NCBI GenBank assembly: GCA_001516055.1 | Contig: LOEZ01000016.1 | Span: 1-64,000, forward strand | Direction: 5' to 3' | DNA: 64,000 nucleotides | Origin: Gracilibacter sp. BRH_c7a | GTDB lineage: Bacteria > Bacillota > Desulfitobacteriia > Desulfitobacteriales > Syntrophobotulaceae | In this document: positions 1 through 9,637 of the stretch, in pieces | How positions within the stretch are numbered: the first letter of the stretch is position 1 | How the letters are laid out: every line of letters starts with the position of its first letter | Position numbers and translations under genes: made by a program | Notes under the pieces: generated by a model | What the model was told of the DNA's origin: nothing | The model's input: only the letters and a program-made list of their open reading frames with translations | Databases searched by the model: none

Positions 1-108
1 ACAGGTATTACCCTGAGGTTTGGCACATTAGCGGAATCAGCAAGTGAACAGCTTCGGCGCATGGTGAGTGTGCAATACACAAAAATATCATTTGTATTCA
101 TCACATGA
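1..108 (+). CDS. C-terminal end of an unidentified protein (5' truncated by window)
   Basis: An open frame enters at base 1 and ends at TGA 106-108, giving about 35 residues that include LRFGTLAESASEQLRRM. The ending loosely resembles the last strand and helix of PilZ-type domains, but this is too little to assign a family. It would be convergent with proB and overlap its stop by about 8 bp. It may not be a real gene. Confidence 0.3.
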   Translation, partial: TGITLRFGTLAESASEQLRRMVSVQYTKISFVFIT

Positions 109-1210
109 TTACCGTCATATTATCTCTATGCACAAGCTCTTCACTTTTTAGGCCAGGTATAAGCTTAAGAATTTCATCTGATCGTAAACCCTTTGCTCTA
201 TTTGTTTCTTCACTACTCAGTTCAGCAAATCCCCGTGCTATCTCTTCACCATTAAGGTTAACTATCTTAATTAAATCCTTACGTTCCCAAAAACCATCGA
301 TCCCAGTTACGCCTGAAGCTAAAAGACTTTTTCCTTCTTGAGTTAAGGCCTTTTGGGCACCGTTATCTATAATAATAGTCCCCATAGAAAGTGCTGCATA
401 AGCCATCCAACGTTTTTTACCCGTCAACTTATGTTTACAAGGCGGGAACATAGTTCCTATAGGATATATTCCTTTTGGCATTTCAACTATCTCATCCAAC
501 CTTGCTGCATTCATAAGAAAAGTTGATATACCAAATTTAGTTGATATCTCCGCCGCCTGTAACTTGGTGACCATCCCACCTGTTCCGACATAGGATCCTG
601 CTCCATCTGCAAGATTTTTTACCTTACTTATATCATCGACTCTTAAGATTATTTCAGCATTAGAGTTCTTCATTGGATTAGCCGTAAACAAACCATCGAC
701 ATCAGTAAGAAGTATAAGCATATCGGAATCAATCATCCCGCCTACTAACGCTGATAATTTGTCATTATCTCCAAAGCATAGTTCCTCAAAAGCAACGGTA
801 TCATTCTCATTTACAATAGGGATAACTCCAAATTTCAAAAGCCTCTCTAAAGTATTCTGGGCATTTCGATAATGAGCAGATTCTACCAAATCAATTCGGG
901 AGAGCAGAATCTGAGCACAAGTTAAGCCATATTTCTCAAAAAAAACGGAGTATTTTTCAATCAATATCCCCTGCCCCACTGCTGCAACGGCTTGCTTACC
1001 AGTAATATCTTTCGGCTTTTCTTTGAGATTCAGCTTAGACATTCCGGCCGCAACTGCTCCCGAAGTAACGAGGACGCACTCCACTCCTTGGTTATGCAAA
1101 GTAGTAATCGTGCGAGCAATCCTATCAATGACTGCATCATTAATTCCTCCTGTGGTGGAACTAAGACTATGGCTACCTATTTTTATGACTACCCTTTTAA
1201 GGGTGTTCAT
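101..1210 (-). CDS. proB: glutamate 5-kinase
   Basis: Phosphorylates L-glutamate to gamma-glutamyl phosphate, the first step of proline synthesis in the cytoplasm. The 369 residues fit the two-domain family. An amino-acid kinase fold covers about residues 1-260, with TSGAVAAG at 49-56, NENDTVA at 134-140, FGDNDKLSA at 146-154 and LLTDVDGLFTANP at 167-179. A PUA domain follows at about 275-355. The start ATG overlaps the proC stop (ATGA), so the two are translationally coupled and share the T-box leader upstream of proC. proA is not next to it in the window and would have to lie elsewhere. Confidence 0.97.
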   Translation of the reverse strand: MNTLKRVVIKIGSHSLSSTTGGINDAVIDRIARTITTLHNQGVECVLVTSGAVAAGMSKLNLKEKPKDITGKQAVAAVGQGILIEKYSVFFEKYGLTCAQILLSRIDLVESAHYRNAQNTLERLLKFGVIPIVNENDTVAFEELCFGDNDKLSALVGGMIDSDMLILLTDVDGLFTANPMKNSNAEIILRVDDISKVKNLADGAGSYVGTGGMVTKLQAAEISTKFGISTFLMNAARLDEIVEMPKGIYPIGTMFPPCKHKLTGKKRWMAYAALSMGTIIIDNGAQKALTQEGKSLLASGVTGIDGFWERKDLIKIVNLNGEEIARGFAELSSEETNRAKGLRSDEILKLIPGLKSEELVHRDNMTVIM

Positions 1211-2010
1211 TGTGAATACTCCCCTTCCATCTGCTCAGCACGTCGCCAACAAGCTAGCATTGCCTTGTGGAATATTTCGTCCAAACCTTGTTCTATAAAT
1301 GTATTAATTGCAGCTTCAGTAGTCCCATTGGGAGAGGTCACTGCTTCTCTTAGTTCCTGAAGGGATCTGTGATCTTCCGCCAACATCATGCCTGCTCCTA
1401 CCAAGGTTTCTCTTGCTAAAAACCCTGCCTCCTCTTTTGTTAGTCCAAGTTTTTCCCCTACTTCAGTCATCAATTCTGAAAAGAGATAAAAATATGCCGG
1501 CCCACTTCCGCTGACCGCAGTCAGGGCATTAATCTTTCTATCGTCAATCCATAACACCTTGCCAACAGCTGAGAAAATCTTTTCTGCGGTGATAGCTTGC
1601 TGGTCATCGACATGTTGCCCTCTTGACATACCTGAAACAGCTTGGAGAACTGCACTTGAAGTATTCGGCATCACCCTAACTATGGCAACACCCGGAAGCA
1701 TCTGTTCATATGCAGTTAATCCAATACCAGCTGCCACCGTAATGATGAGTTTTCCACTGAGGTTAGATCTGGATAACTCCTGAAGCAAGTCCTTAATATC
1801 CTTAGGCTTTACTGCTAGGATAAGGGTTTGAGATTCACGAACCACTTCCTCAAAAGAACAGCTTTGAGCACCATACTCCTTAGCCAGAATCTTAGCTTTC
1901 TCCTCGAAGACATCATACATAAAAAGTTCATAACCCGTTTTCTTCTGCTTTAACCCTTTAATAATTGAAGCCGCCAGATTACCCGTACCAATAAAACCAA
2001 TCTTATTCAT
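1207..2010 (-). CDS. proC: pyrroline-5-carboxylate reductase
   Basis: Catalyses the last step of proline synthesis, NAD(P)H-dependent reduction of pyrroline-5-carboxylate. The Rossmann motif GTGNLAAS is at the N terminus, PNTSSAV at about 115-121 and the family signature SGSGPAY at about 167-173. The start chosen is the ATG at 2010 (267 aa), because AAGAAGG lies 8 bases upstream. An in-frame extension to 2040 would place that ribosome binding site inside the coding region. It is the first gene after the proline-type T-box leader. Confidence 0.96.
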   Translation of the reverse strand: MNKIGFIGTGNLAASIIKGLKQKKTGYELFMYDVFEEKAKILAKEYGAQSCSFEEVVRESQTLILAVKPKDIKDLLQELSRSNLSGKLIITVAAGIGLTAYEQMLPGVAIVRVMPNTSSAVLQAVSGMSRGQHVDDQQAITAEKIFSAVGKVLWIDDRKINALTAVSGSGPAYFYLFSELMTEVGEKLGLTKEEAGFLARETLVGAGMMLAEDHRSLQELREAVTSPNGTTEAAINTFIEQGLDEIFHKAMLACWRRAEQMEGEYSQ

Positions 2011-2099
2011 AACTAACACCTTCTTCAAAAAATAATACACTCAAATTCCTTTACAAAGGCCCTGTGGCCTAATCATAACTATTTAACAAACTTAGATAA

Positions 2100-2400
2100 A
2101 AACAAAAACTTCTCCGCCCACAAAGGACGAAAGAAGTTTATCTTCCGCGGTACCACCTTAATTGCACTAAATGCCGCTTTAACTCTTTTAACGGTGAGAG
2201 ACCGGCAGATTATACATCAGCACTTCACGACTGGGATTCTGTTAACTATCAGGAGAACTCACAGCCTTGTACAGTTTCCAAATTGGCACTGTACGCATTC
2301 TCCTCTCTGAATGAATCGTTAACATACTGGGTCGATCATTAGTTTTATAATTCGTATTAATGGACTTTAGGATATTACGAAGGCATATTATCTTTTCATT
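2100..2400 (-). promoter_or_regulatory. T-box riboswitch leader, probably tRNA-Pro responsive
   Basis: The minus strand carries the T-box core GGTGGTACCGCGG (complement near 2147-2159). It is followed by a terminator hairpin, AAACTTCT paired with AGAAGTTT and then a T-rich run (about 2101-2142). Upstream is a Stem I-like structure closed by TGTTAAC/GTTAACA, with GAGAA/TTCTC as inner helix and CCT directly after it in the position of the specifier. CCU is a proline codon and the downstream genes are proC-proB, which fits family knowledge. The specifier was assigned by eye and not folded. Confidence 0.9.
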
Positions 2401-2420
2401 ATTTATTATCTGTTTATTAT

Positions 2421-2450
2421 ATAATAGTAAACTTCAATCATAGTTGTCAA
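2421..2450 (-). promoter_or_regulatory. promoter of the proC-proB T-box transcript
   Basis: On the minus strand a consensus -35 TTGACA (2450-2445) and a TATTAT -10 (2426-2421) are separated by 18 bases. They sit just upstream of the T-box leader. Confidence 0.6.
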
Positions 2451-2465
2451 CAACAGGTAAAATTA

Positions 2466-3371
2466 TTACCATTGACATAGAAGTGGATTATTCTGAACAT
2501 CAATTTTCTTCTCGTTTATCAGACTCTGATATTTATCAAAATCATTTTTCGCTAAATCTTGTTTATCTATCTTTTCATAAGTTCTAGCCCTATTGAAATA
2601 TGCCTTTTCATTAACTGGATTATACTGAATCGAAAGTGTATAATCCTCGATGGCTTTCTCATATTGTTCTAATTCGCAGTATGCTCTACCTCTATTATAA
2701 TATGCCTTATCATTGTTTTTCTGATTTAGATTTATAGATTGATTATATTCTTCGATTGCTTTCACAAAGTAACCTTGTTCATAATAAACATTACCTTTAT
2801 TAAAATAGAAACGAGGTTCCTGGCAATTAAGCTCTATAGCTTCGTTATAACTTTTTAATGCCCGATCATATTCTTTCGAAAGATACCAAACGAGTCCTTC
2901 ACTGGCAATTGTCTCAGATCGTGCAATTTTGGAAAAATCTTTAGCTTCGTCAGCAGACGTAGCTATTTCAAGGATTCGATTCTCTAAGTCTCTAATCGCT
3001 TTAATAGCAGTGTTTTTAGCATCCTCAGAAGCTTCCTTGGCAATACTTGCTTCTTTTTCGATCTTTTGAATTTTATTTGTACTGATAAGAGGTATGGCAA
3101 TAGTACCAATCAAAGTTAAAATAGTTAATAATATTGAAGCCGCAGTTACAACCAAAAGTACAGAATTAATCGCATGGTCAGTTATAGACTTATAATAATT
3201 CATTAATTCTGAGGTCTGAACATCCTTTTCTTTTAGTAAATCAATTTCCTCGGTCAAGCTCTTGATTTGATTAATATTCTGTTGATCTGTTGACAGAACT
3301 TCACCGAATACAGGTAAAGAAATCATACTTAGCAAAAGGAACATTAAAAGAAATAGAATAACTTTTTTCAT
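2466..3371 (-). CDS. membrane-anchored tetratricopeptide repeat protein
   Basis: The 301 aa protein starts with a signal-like hydrophobic segment (about 6-24). A short coiled-coil-prone stretch follows, then a second membrane helix at about 69-96, a charged helical linker at about 100-150, and roughly four TPR units (about 155-290) with the usual YFNKGNVYYEQG / AYYNRGRAY pattern. TPR repeats mediate protein-protein contact, but no partner can be named from the context. The ribosome binding site GGAGG sits just before ATG 3371. It lies downstream of the leu operon terminator and is probably transcribed separately. Confidence 0.75.
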   Translation of the reverse strand: MKKVILFLLMFLLLSMISLPVFGEVLSTDQQNINQIKSLTEEIDLLKEKDVQTSELMNYYKSITDHAINSVLLVVTAASILLTILTLIGTIAIPLISTNKIQKIEKEASIAKEASEDAKNTAIKAIRDLENRILEIATSADEAKDFSKIARSETIASEGLVWYLSKEYDRALKSYNEAIELNCQEPRFYFNKGNVYYEQGYFVKAIEEYNQSINLNQKNNDKAYYNRGRAYCELEQYEKAIEDYTLSIQYNPVNEKAYFNRARTYEKIDKQDLAKNDFDKYQSLINEKKIDVQNNPLLCQW

Positions 3372-3394
3372 AAATCCTCCTCTGGTCTTCCAAA

Positions 3395-3430
3395 AAGAAA
3401 TCTGTTTATCAAATAATAAACAGATTTCTT
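3395..3430 (-). terminator. rho-independent terminator of the ilv-leu operon
   Basis: A perfect stem, AAGAAATCTGTTTA paired with its complement, encloses an 8-base loop. On the minus strand it is followed by a T run, 20 bases after the leuB stop. Confidence 0.85.
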
Positions 3431-3452
3431 CTCTGAGCTACGGTGACAAATA

Positions 3453-4511
3453 TTAGGACAGTGCTGCTACAACAGCATCTCCCATTTCTTTAGTCCCAAT
3501 GGCTTTTTCTGTAGAACTTGCCAAGTCTGCAGTCCTATATCCTTGATTTAGGACCTTGATTACCGCTTTTTCGATGCGTTCTGCTTCTTCGTTCATGTCA
3601 AAAGTATAACGCAACATCATAGCAGCTGAGAGAATTGTTGCTAAGGGATTAGCTTTGTTTTGCCCTGCTATATCAGGAGCCGAACCATGAGCAGGTTCAT
3701 ACAATCCCTTTTTGCCGGCCATACTAGCAGAAGATAACATCCCAATAGAACCGCCAAGCATAGAAGCTAGATCTGTAAGGATATCACCGAACATATTCTC
3801 TGTAACAATAACATCGAATTGTTCAGGATAACGCACAAGCTGCATAGCCGCATTATCAACATACATATGGGTCAGCTCTACATCAGGATAATTTTTAGCT
3901 ACATCTTCGGTTATCTCTCTCCAAAACCTTGATGATTCAAGGACATTGGCTTTATCAACAGAACATAATCTTTTCTTTCGACCTTGGGCTGTCTGAAAGC
4001 CAAGTTCCACAATCCTGCGAACTTCTTCTTCTGTGTATACGAGAACATCATAAGCTGCAGGAGGTTGTGTGTTTCGTCCTTTTTCACCGAAATATATGCC
4101 ACCTGTAAGTTCTCTTAATACGACTAAATCAACATTTTTAACAACTTCTTCTTTCAAAGTAGAAGCTGAAAGTAAAGCTGGGATAATCTTAACAGGACGA
4201 ATATTGGCAAAGAGATTAAGTTTCTTTCTTAATGGTAAAAGTGCTCCTAGTTCTGGTCTTTCCATAGCAGGCAGTGTATCCCACTTTGGACCTCCAATAG
4301 AACCCATTAGAACAGCATCAGCTTCCTGACAGGCTTTTAGAGTCTCTTCAGGCAAAGCTTTCCCAAATTTATCTATGGCGGTTCCACCAATGGCGTATTC
4401 TTGAAAAGTGAATTCTTGCTTCTGAGAAATTACATTTTTCAGTACTTTTAAAGCCTCTGGGATAATCTCTTGACCTATTCCGTCTCCTGGAAGAACTACA
4501 ATTTTAGGCAT
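3453..4511 (-). CDS. leuB: 3-isopropylmalate dehydrogenase
   Basis: Oxidatively decarboxylates 3-isopropylmalate to 2-oxoisocaproate in leucine synthesis. The 352 residues are typical. They start [14 protein letters not shown] and include [13 protein letters not shown], the [14 protein letters not shown] metal/substrate region and [12 protein letters not shown] near the NAD site. Last gene of the nine-gene operon, its start overlaps the leuD stop by 8 bases. AAAGGAG upstream supports the start. Confidence 0.98.
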   Translation of the reverse strand: MPKIVVLPGDGIGQEIIPEALKVLKNVISQKQEFTFQEYAIGGTAIDKFGKALPEETLKACQEADAVLMGSIGGPKWDTLPAMERPELGALLPLRKKLNLFANIRPVKIIPALLSASTLKEEVVKNVDLVVLRELTGGIYFGEKGRNTQPPAAYDVLVYTEEEVRRIVELGFQTAQGRKKRLCSVDKANVLESSRFWREITEDVAKNYPDVELTHMYVDNAAMQLVRYPEQFDVIVTENMFGDILTDLASMLGGSIGMLSSASMAGKKGLYEPAHGSAPDIAGQNKANPLATILSAAMMLRYTFDMNEEAERIEKAVIKVLNQGYRTADLASSTEKAIGTKEMGDAVVAALS

Positions 4512-4992
4512 TTTTTTTATGCTCCTTTACATACGGTATCAGACCACCGGCTTTAATAAGTTCCTGCATAAATGGAGGAAATGGTCTGGCTTGGAAAAAA
4601 GCTTTTTTAGTAATATTCTCGATTCGACCTGTTTCCAGATCAACGTTAACTTCATCTCCGTTTTCAATCCCCTGAACTGCTTCTGGACATTCTAGGATAG
4701 GCATCCCTATATTTAAAGAGTTCCGATAAAAGATTCTGGCATAAGAGTCAGCAATTATTACTTTTATTCCAGCTGCTTTAATCGCTAGAGGCGCATGTTC
4801 TCTGGAAGAACCGCAACCGAAATTTTTTCCACCTACTATGATGTCGCCCTCTTTTACATTTTGAGCAAAAGCAGGGTCAGCATCTTCCATACAATGGGAA
4901 GCTAGAAAATCTAGCTCCGACCTGTTAAGATAACGAGCAGGTATGATTACGTCGGTATCGATGTCATGTCCGAATTTCCATGCTTTACCCAT
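4504..4992 (-). CDS. leuD: 3-isopropylmalate dehydratase small subunit
   Basis: Small (swivel-domain) subunit of isopropylmalate isomerase, pairing with LeuC. The 162 residues match the short Clostridia/archaeal-type LeuD. Visible motifs are [14 protein letters not shown] near the N terminus and [15 protein letters not shown] in the substrate loop. Its ATG overlaps the last base of the leuC stop (TAATG). GGGAGGTGG sits 7 bases upstream, inside leuC. Confidence 0.98.
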   Translation of the reverse strand: MGKAWKFGHDIDTDVIIPARYLNRSELDFLASHCMEDADPAFAQNVKEGDIIVGGKNFGCGSSREHAPLAIKAAGIKVIIADSYARIFYRNSLNIGMPILECPEAVQGIENGDEVNVDLETGRIENITKKAFFQARPFPPFMQELIKAGGLIPYVKEHKKNA

Positions 4993-6260
4993 TATTTAGC
5001 CACCTCCCTAGGATGAACTATTTCTCCACGGATAGCTGAAGCCGCAGCTACTGCAGGATTACTGAGATAGACTTCACTTTCTGGATGCCCCATGCGTCCG
5101 ACAAAGTTCCTGTTTGTGGTAGCTAAGGATCTCTCACCCTTAGCTAAGATACCCATATGACCTCCGAGACATGGGCCACATGTAGGTGTGCTGACAGCTA
5201 CTCCAGCTTCAATAAATGTTTCTATCCAGCCACGACGCAAGGCTTCTAAATAGATTGCTTGCGTTCCCGGGAAGATCAGACAACGAATCTCCGGATGAAC
5301 TTTCTTCCCTTTTAAAATTTCAGCTGTTATCTGTAGGTCTTCTAAACGTCCATTTGTACATGATCCTATTACAACCTGATCAATCTTAATCCCGCTAGCC
5401 TCGTCTACAGATTTTGTGTTCTCAGGAAGATGCGGGAAAGCAACCTGTAACGGAATATCTTCTGTATTGATATCAAAGATCTTCTCGTAGGAAGCATCTT
5501 TATCACTATTATAGACTTTATAATCTCTTTTGGCTCTTGCTTTTACATATTCAAGAGTTTTTTCATCCGGTTCGAATATTCCAACTTTAGCACCAGCTTC
5601 AATCGCCATGTTGGCCATGGTAAACCTATTGTCCATAGATAGAGCTTTGATCCCTTCACCCGCAAACTCCATTGCTTTATAGCGGGCACCGTCTACTCCA
5701 ATCATGCCAATGATATAAAGAATGAGATCCTTACCTCCAACCCAAGGTTGGAACTTAGACCCATGGAAAACAAACTTCAAGGATTCTGGTACCCTAAACC
5801 AGGCTTCACCTGTTGCCATCCCAGCAGCACAGTCGGTACTCCCTACCCCTGTAGCAAAAGCTCCTAGAGCTCCGTAGGTACAGGTATGAGAATCAGCCCC
5901 GATAATGAGGTCACCAGGAAGAACTACTCCTTGTTCAGGAAGCAAGCAATGTTCAATACCTACTTGACCACTCTCCCAATAATGAGTAAGTTGTTGTTCT
6001 TTAGCGAAAACTCTTAGAATCTTGCACTGCTCAGCAGAAGCAATATCCTTATTCGGGGTAAAATGATCAGGAACCAGAGCGACTTTTTCTTTATCAAAAA
6101 CTTCGGTCATTCCCAGTTTGCCGAATTCCTTAATAGCTACCGGGCCAGTTACATCATTAGCAAGAACAATATCCAGTTTGGCATTGATGATTTCTCCGGG
6201 AGCTACTTGTTCCAGTCCGGCATGCGCAGCAAGTATCTTCTCACTTATCGTCATCCCCAT
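4992..6260 (-). CDS. leuC: 3-isopropylmalate dehydratase large subunit
   Basis: Fe-S catalytic subunit of isopropylmalate isomerase. The 422 aa length marks the bacterial/archaeal LeuC subtype used with the short LeuD. The three cluster-binding cysteines are visible in [12 protein letters not shown] and [11 protein letters not shown], and [13 protein letters not shown] is present. A strong AAGGAGG lies 8 bases before ATG 6260. A second Met two codons on is possible but less well placed. Confidence 0.98.
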   Translation of the reverse strand: MGMTISEKILAAHAGLEQVAPGEIINAKLDIVLANDVTGPVAIKEFGKLGMTEVFDKEKVALVPDHFTPNKDIASAEQCKILRVFAKEQQLTHYWESGQVGIEHCLLPEQGVVLPGDLIIGADSHTCTYGALGAFATGVGSTDCAAGMATGEAWFRVPESLKFVFHGSKFQPWVGGKDLILYIIGMIGVDGARYKAMEFAGEGIKALSMDNRFTMANMAIEAGAKVGIFEPDEKTLEYVKARAKRDYKVYNSDKDASYEKIFDINTEDIPLQVAFPHLPENTKSVDEASGIKIDQVVIGSCTNGRLEDLQITAEILKGKKVHPEIRCLIFPGTQAIYLEALRRGWIETFIEAGVAVSTPTCGPCLGGHMGILAKGERSLATTNRNFVGRMGHPESEVYLSNPAVAAASAIRGEIVHPREVAK

Positions 6261-6309
6261 GCAACATTCCTCCTTAATTATTTAGAATCCATAAATTAAG
6301 CATATATAC

Positions 6310-6361
6310 AATATTATCTCATCCCTTAAGACTTATACAATGCCTTGGATGAGATAATATT
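6310..6361. repeat. 15-bp perfect inverted repeat between leuA and leuC
   Basis: AATATTATCTCATCC at 6310-6324 is the exact reverse complement of 6347-6361, with a 22-base spacer. It lies in the 152-bp gap inside the operon. No T run follows on the minus strand, so it looks more like an mRNA processing or stability hairpin, or an operator, than a terminator. Confidence 0.7.
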
Positions 6362-6412
6362 ATTTCTTTGGCAGGAATTCCTTTGCCTATAGTTTATTCA
6401 GATTGTATAATA

Positions 6413-7948
6413 TTATCTTTTTTTAACAGAAATCCAACCTTTATCCAGAGCCCTATTCACAGCCTGGAGATAAGCCTTGACACTAGCTTCGATAATATCC
6501 GTACTTATCCCTCGGCCGCCAACCTTATGATCTCCCAGCTTAACAGTCACAGTGACTTCCCCTTGAGAATCTTCACCTCTGTCAATCGCCTGCAGAGAGT
6601 AATTAAGAAGGGCTCCTTCTATCCCAATGATCTTATCGATAGCCATATAGGCAGCTGCCACCGGGCCATCACCATAAGCTGCTTTGATAAGTTCTCCGTC
6701 ATTGCAATCTCCGTTCTTATGCCATAAGCCAATGGTAGCAGTAGTCTTAAGATTATTACCACTTAGAACTTGCCAATAATTAAGAGCCAGTTGTTCGCCT
6801 GTTTCCGGAGCGTCAACAAGGGCAAAGAGATCTCCACTTGTGATTACCTTCTTCTTCTCTGCCAAAAGTTTGAATTCTTCAAAAAGTTTCTCGAACCTTT
6901 CTTCAGATATCTCTACTCCTAAATCGAGGAGCGACTGTCTAACAGCGTGTCTCCCCGAATGTTTTCCAAGAACTATGGTATCCATCTCAAGTCCTATAGA
7001 CTCCGGAGACATAATTTCATAGGTGGAACGCTCTTTTAACACTCCATCTTGGTGAATTCCGGATTCATGAGCGAAGGCATTCTTGCCAACTATGGCTTTG
7101 TTATGCTGAACCATCATACCTGTTAGACGGCTGACCATATTACTGGTACGAGCAATCTCTTTTGTATTAATTTGCGTTTCAACACCATAGAAATCTTTCC
7201 TCGTGGAGAGACTCATAGCTAGCTCTTCCAGAGCAGCGTTACCTGCTCTTTCTCCTAATCCATTGACAGCGCATTCAATTTGATGAATTCCTAATTTTAC
7301 TGCAGCCAAAGAATTAGCTACAGCAAGCCCAAGATCATTATGGCAATGAACGCTGACCTTAGCTTTTTCGATACCATCTGTTCTTTCCATGACTTGCTTA
7401 ATAAAATGGGCAAATTCATCCGGCGTAGAATATCCGACTGTGTCAGGGATATTCAAGACAGTTGCCCCAGCCTTAATTGCCACCGAAAAAACTTTTGCAA
7501 TATAATCAATCTCGCTTCGCGAAGCATCCTCGGCGCTGAATTCCACATCACTCACTTTAGACTTTGCAAGTTCCACCGCAAACTTGGCTTGTTCAAGCAC
7601 TTCATCCGGATTTTTCTTTAATTTATATTTCATATGAATCGGTGAAGTAGCAATGAACGTATGAATACGTGGTTTCTGGGCAGATTGGATAGCTTCCCAC
7701 GCACGTTCGATATCACCGGCTTGAGCACGGGCTAAAGCAGCAACTGTAGTATTCTGTATTTTTTCCGCTATTAGCTTAACAGCCTGAAAATCACCTTGGG
7801 ATGTGATAGGAAAACCTGCTTCAATAATATCAACCCCAAGTTTCTCCAGTTGACGGGCGATTTGCAATTTTTCTTCCGTATTTAAGGCGACACCTGGTGA
7901 CTGTTCCCCATCTCTGAGGGTAGTGTCAAAAATTTCAATTCGGTGCAT
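6413..7948 (-). CDS. leuA: 2-isopropylmalate synthase
   Basis: Condenses 2-oxoisovalerate with acetyl-CoA, the first committed step of leucine synthesis. The chosen start at 7948 gives 511 aa, the usual long form. Reasons are AGGAGG 8 bases upstream and the protein opening [16 protein letters not shown]. Catalytic barrel motifs [13 protein letters not shown] and GLGERAGN are present. The C-terminal part (about residue 385 on) is the LeuA dimerisation/feedback domain, so leucine inhibition is expected. It lies 48 bp after ilvC in the operon. Confidence 0.97.
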   Translation of the reverse strand: MHRIEIFDTTLRDGEQSPGVALNTEEKLQIARQLEKLGVDIIEAGFPITSQGDFQAVKLIAEKIQNTTVAALARAQAGDIERAWEAIQSAQKPRIHTFIATSPIHMKYKLKKNPDEVLEQAKFAVELAKSKVSDVEFSAEDASRSEIDYIAKVFSVAIKAGATVLNIPDTVGYSTPDEFAHFIKQVMERTDGIEKAKVSVHCHNDLGLAVANSLAAVKLGIHQIECAVNGLGERAGNAALEELAMSLSTRKDFYGVETQINTKEIARTSNMVSRLTGMMVQHNKAIVGKNAFAHESGIHQDGVLKERSTYEIMSPESIGLEMDTIVLGKHSGRHAVRQSLLDLGVEISEERFEKLFEEFKLLAEKKKVITSGDLFALVDAPETGEQLALNYWQVLSGNNLKTTATIGLWHKNGDCNDGELIKAAYGDGPVAAAYMAIDKIIGIEGALLNYSLQAIDRGEDSQGEVTVTVKLGDHKVGGRGISTDIIEASVKAYLQAVNRALDKGWISVKKR

Positions 7949-7996
7949 TCCGTCAACCTCCTCTCTACGAGACCTTCGCATTTCTGCTATCCAGAC

Positions 7997-8995
7997 TTAT
8001 TTTTGCTTTTTAAGCCAAGGCATCATCCCACGAAGCTCTTTACCAACTGTTTCGATCTCATGTTCTTCATCTATCCGGGTTATTGCATTAAATACTGGTC
8101 TTCCAACTTGGTTTTCGAGCAGCCATTCTCTGGCAAACTCTCCAGATTGGATTTCAGATAATACACTTCTCATTTCCTCACGGGTCTCATCCGTGATGAT
8201 TCTTCTGCCAATCATTAAATCACCATATTGAGCTGTATCGGAAATGGAATAGCGCATATTACTTATTCCACCTTCGTACATCAAGTCAACGATTAGTTTC
8301 AATTCATGTAAGCACTCAAAATAAGCACTTTCAGGCTGGTAACCAGCTTCGACCAAAGTGTCAAAACCAGCTCTCACCAATTCGGTAACACCACCACAAA
8401 GAACTACTTGCTCACCAAAAAGGTCGGTTTCTGTTTCTTCTTTAAAAGTAGTTTCTAATAACCCTGCTCTAGTACAGCCAATGCCTTTAGCATATGCTAA
8501 ACCGATTTTATGAGCATTGCCTGTAGCATCCTGATGGACAGCAATAAGTCCAGGAGTTCCAGCCCCTTCTTCATAAGTACGACGAACAAGGTGCCCTGGG
8601 CTTTTGGGAGCAACCATGATTACATCGACATCACTAGGTGGTACAATCTGTCCAAAATGAATATTAAAACCATGAGAAAAGACCAATACTTTTCCTGGTT
8701 TAAGAGATTGTTGGATTTCTTCTTTATATACCTTACCCTGTTGCTCATCAGGAAGAAGAATCTGAATAATATCTGCTTTCGCTGCGGCTTCAGCGACTGT
8801 CATTACTTTAAGTCCAGCTGCTTCAGCTTCTTTCCATCTTGCGCTACCTTGGCGCAAACCAACAACAACATTTAACCCTGAGTCGTTAAGGTTCTGGGAT
8901 TGAGCATGTCCTTGGCTTCCCCAACCCATTACCGCAATAGTCTTTCCTTGAAGAATCCCTAAATCTGCATCTGAATCATAATAAATCTTTGCCAT
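7997..8995 (-). CDS. ilvC: ketol-acid reductoisomerase
   Basis: Isomerises and reduces acetolactate or acetohydroxybutyrate to the dihydroxy acids using NAD(P)H and Mg2+. The 332 aa length is class I. The nucleotide loop [13 protein letters not shown] is near residues 24-36. The C-terminal helical domain carries the metal acidic residues ([10 protein letters not shown] and [17 protein letters not shown]). GGAGAGG precedes the ATG. A 160-bp gap with an inverted repeat separates it from ilvN, so internal regulation is possible. Confidence 0.98.
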   Translation of the reverse strand: MAKIYYDSDADLGILQGKTIAVMGWGSQGHAQSQNLNDSGLNVVVGLRQGSARWKEAEAAGLKVMTVAEAAAKADIIQILLPDEQQGKVYKEEIQQSLKPGKVLVFSHGFNIHFGQIVPPSDVDVIMVAPKSPGHLVRRTYEEGAGTPGLIAVHQDATGNAHKIGLAYAKGIGCTRAGLLETTFKEETETDLFGEQVVLCGGVTELVRAGFDTLVEAGYQPESAYFECLHELKLIVDLMYEGGISNMRYSISDTAQYGDLMIGRRIITDETREEMRSVLSEIQSGEFAREWLLENQVGRPVFNAITRIDEEHEIETVGKELRGMMPWLKKQK

Positions 8996-9078
8996 AATAA
9001 TACCTCTCCTATTTAATGTTTTATTTTAAAATTAAATCTAACCACTGTTTAATATTTCCCAAAATTCCCATAAGTATA

Positions 9079-9103
9079 TTGAATCAATAGTAAATTGATT
9101 CAA
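9079..9103. repeat. inverted repeat in the ilvN-ilvC gap
   Basis: TTGAATCAA at 9079-9087 pairs with TTGATTCAA at 9095-9103 around a 7-base AT-rich loop. It could be an operator or a weak RNA hairpin. No T run follows on either strand. Confidence 0.5.
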
Positions 9104-9156
9104 TCATATATCATATGTTTCCCTTTGTATTTTAGCACAAGGGATGTTCCTGCCCT

Positions 9157-9636
9157 TTAGCTTTCAGACCTAGCTATAGCAATTTTACCGGTGCGTACAA
9201 GTTCTTGAATACCATAGGCTCGCATGGTTTTTGTAAAAGCGTTTATCTTTTCCTCATCTCCGGTAAGCTCAATGGTTAGATTGCTTCTACCCATATCCAC
9301 CACCCTGCCTCTAAAGATATCAACTGTTTGGAGAACTTCAAGCCTAGTTTCAGACCTCACTTTGACTCTTATCAATGCTAGCTCTCGGTCAACTACAGGC
9401 TCATCACTGAGATTCGTAACTTTATGAACAACAACAAGCTTATGCAGTTGTTTGGTAACCTGTTCGATAACTTGACTATCTCCTTCTACCACGATGGTCA
9501 TGAGTGATAAACTAGGATTCTCTGTCTGGCATACGGTCAGACTATATATGTTATATGCTCTACGGGCGAACAAGCCTGATATCCGTGCCAAAACCCCAGG
9601 GTTATTTTCAACTAAAACAGCTAAAGTATGCAGCAT
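9157..9636 (-). CDS. ilvN: acetolactate synthase small (regulatory) subunit
   Basis: The 159 aa protein has an N-terminal ACT domain (HTLAVLVENNPGVLARISGLFARR) that binds valine for feedback inhibition of IlvB. A second ACT-like C-terminal half ends in a KTMRAYGI-type motif. It begins 1 base after the ilvB stop, with a purine-rich site in the ilvB end. The size matches the short Firmicutes/Gram-negative IlvH type. Confidence 0.97.
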   Translation of the reverse strand: MLHTLAVLVENNPGVLARISGLFARRAYNIYSLTVCQTENPSLSLMTIVVEGDSQVIEQVTKQLHKLVVVHKVTNLSDEPVVDRELALIRVKVRSETRLEVLQTVDIFRGRVVDMGRSNLTIELTGDEEKINAFTKTMRAYGIQELVRTGKIAIARSES

Positions 9637-9637
9637 A

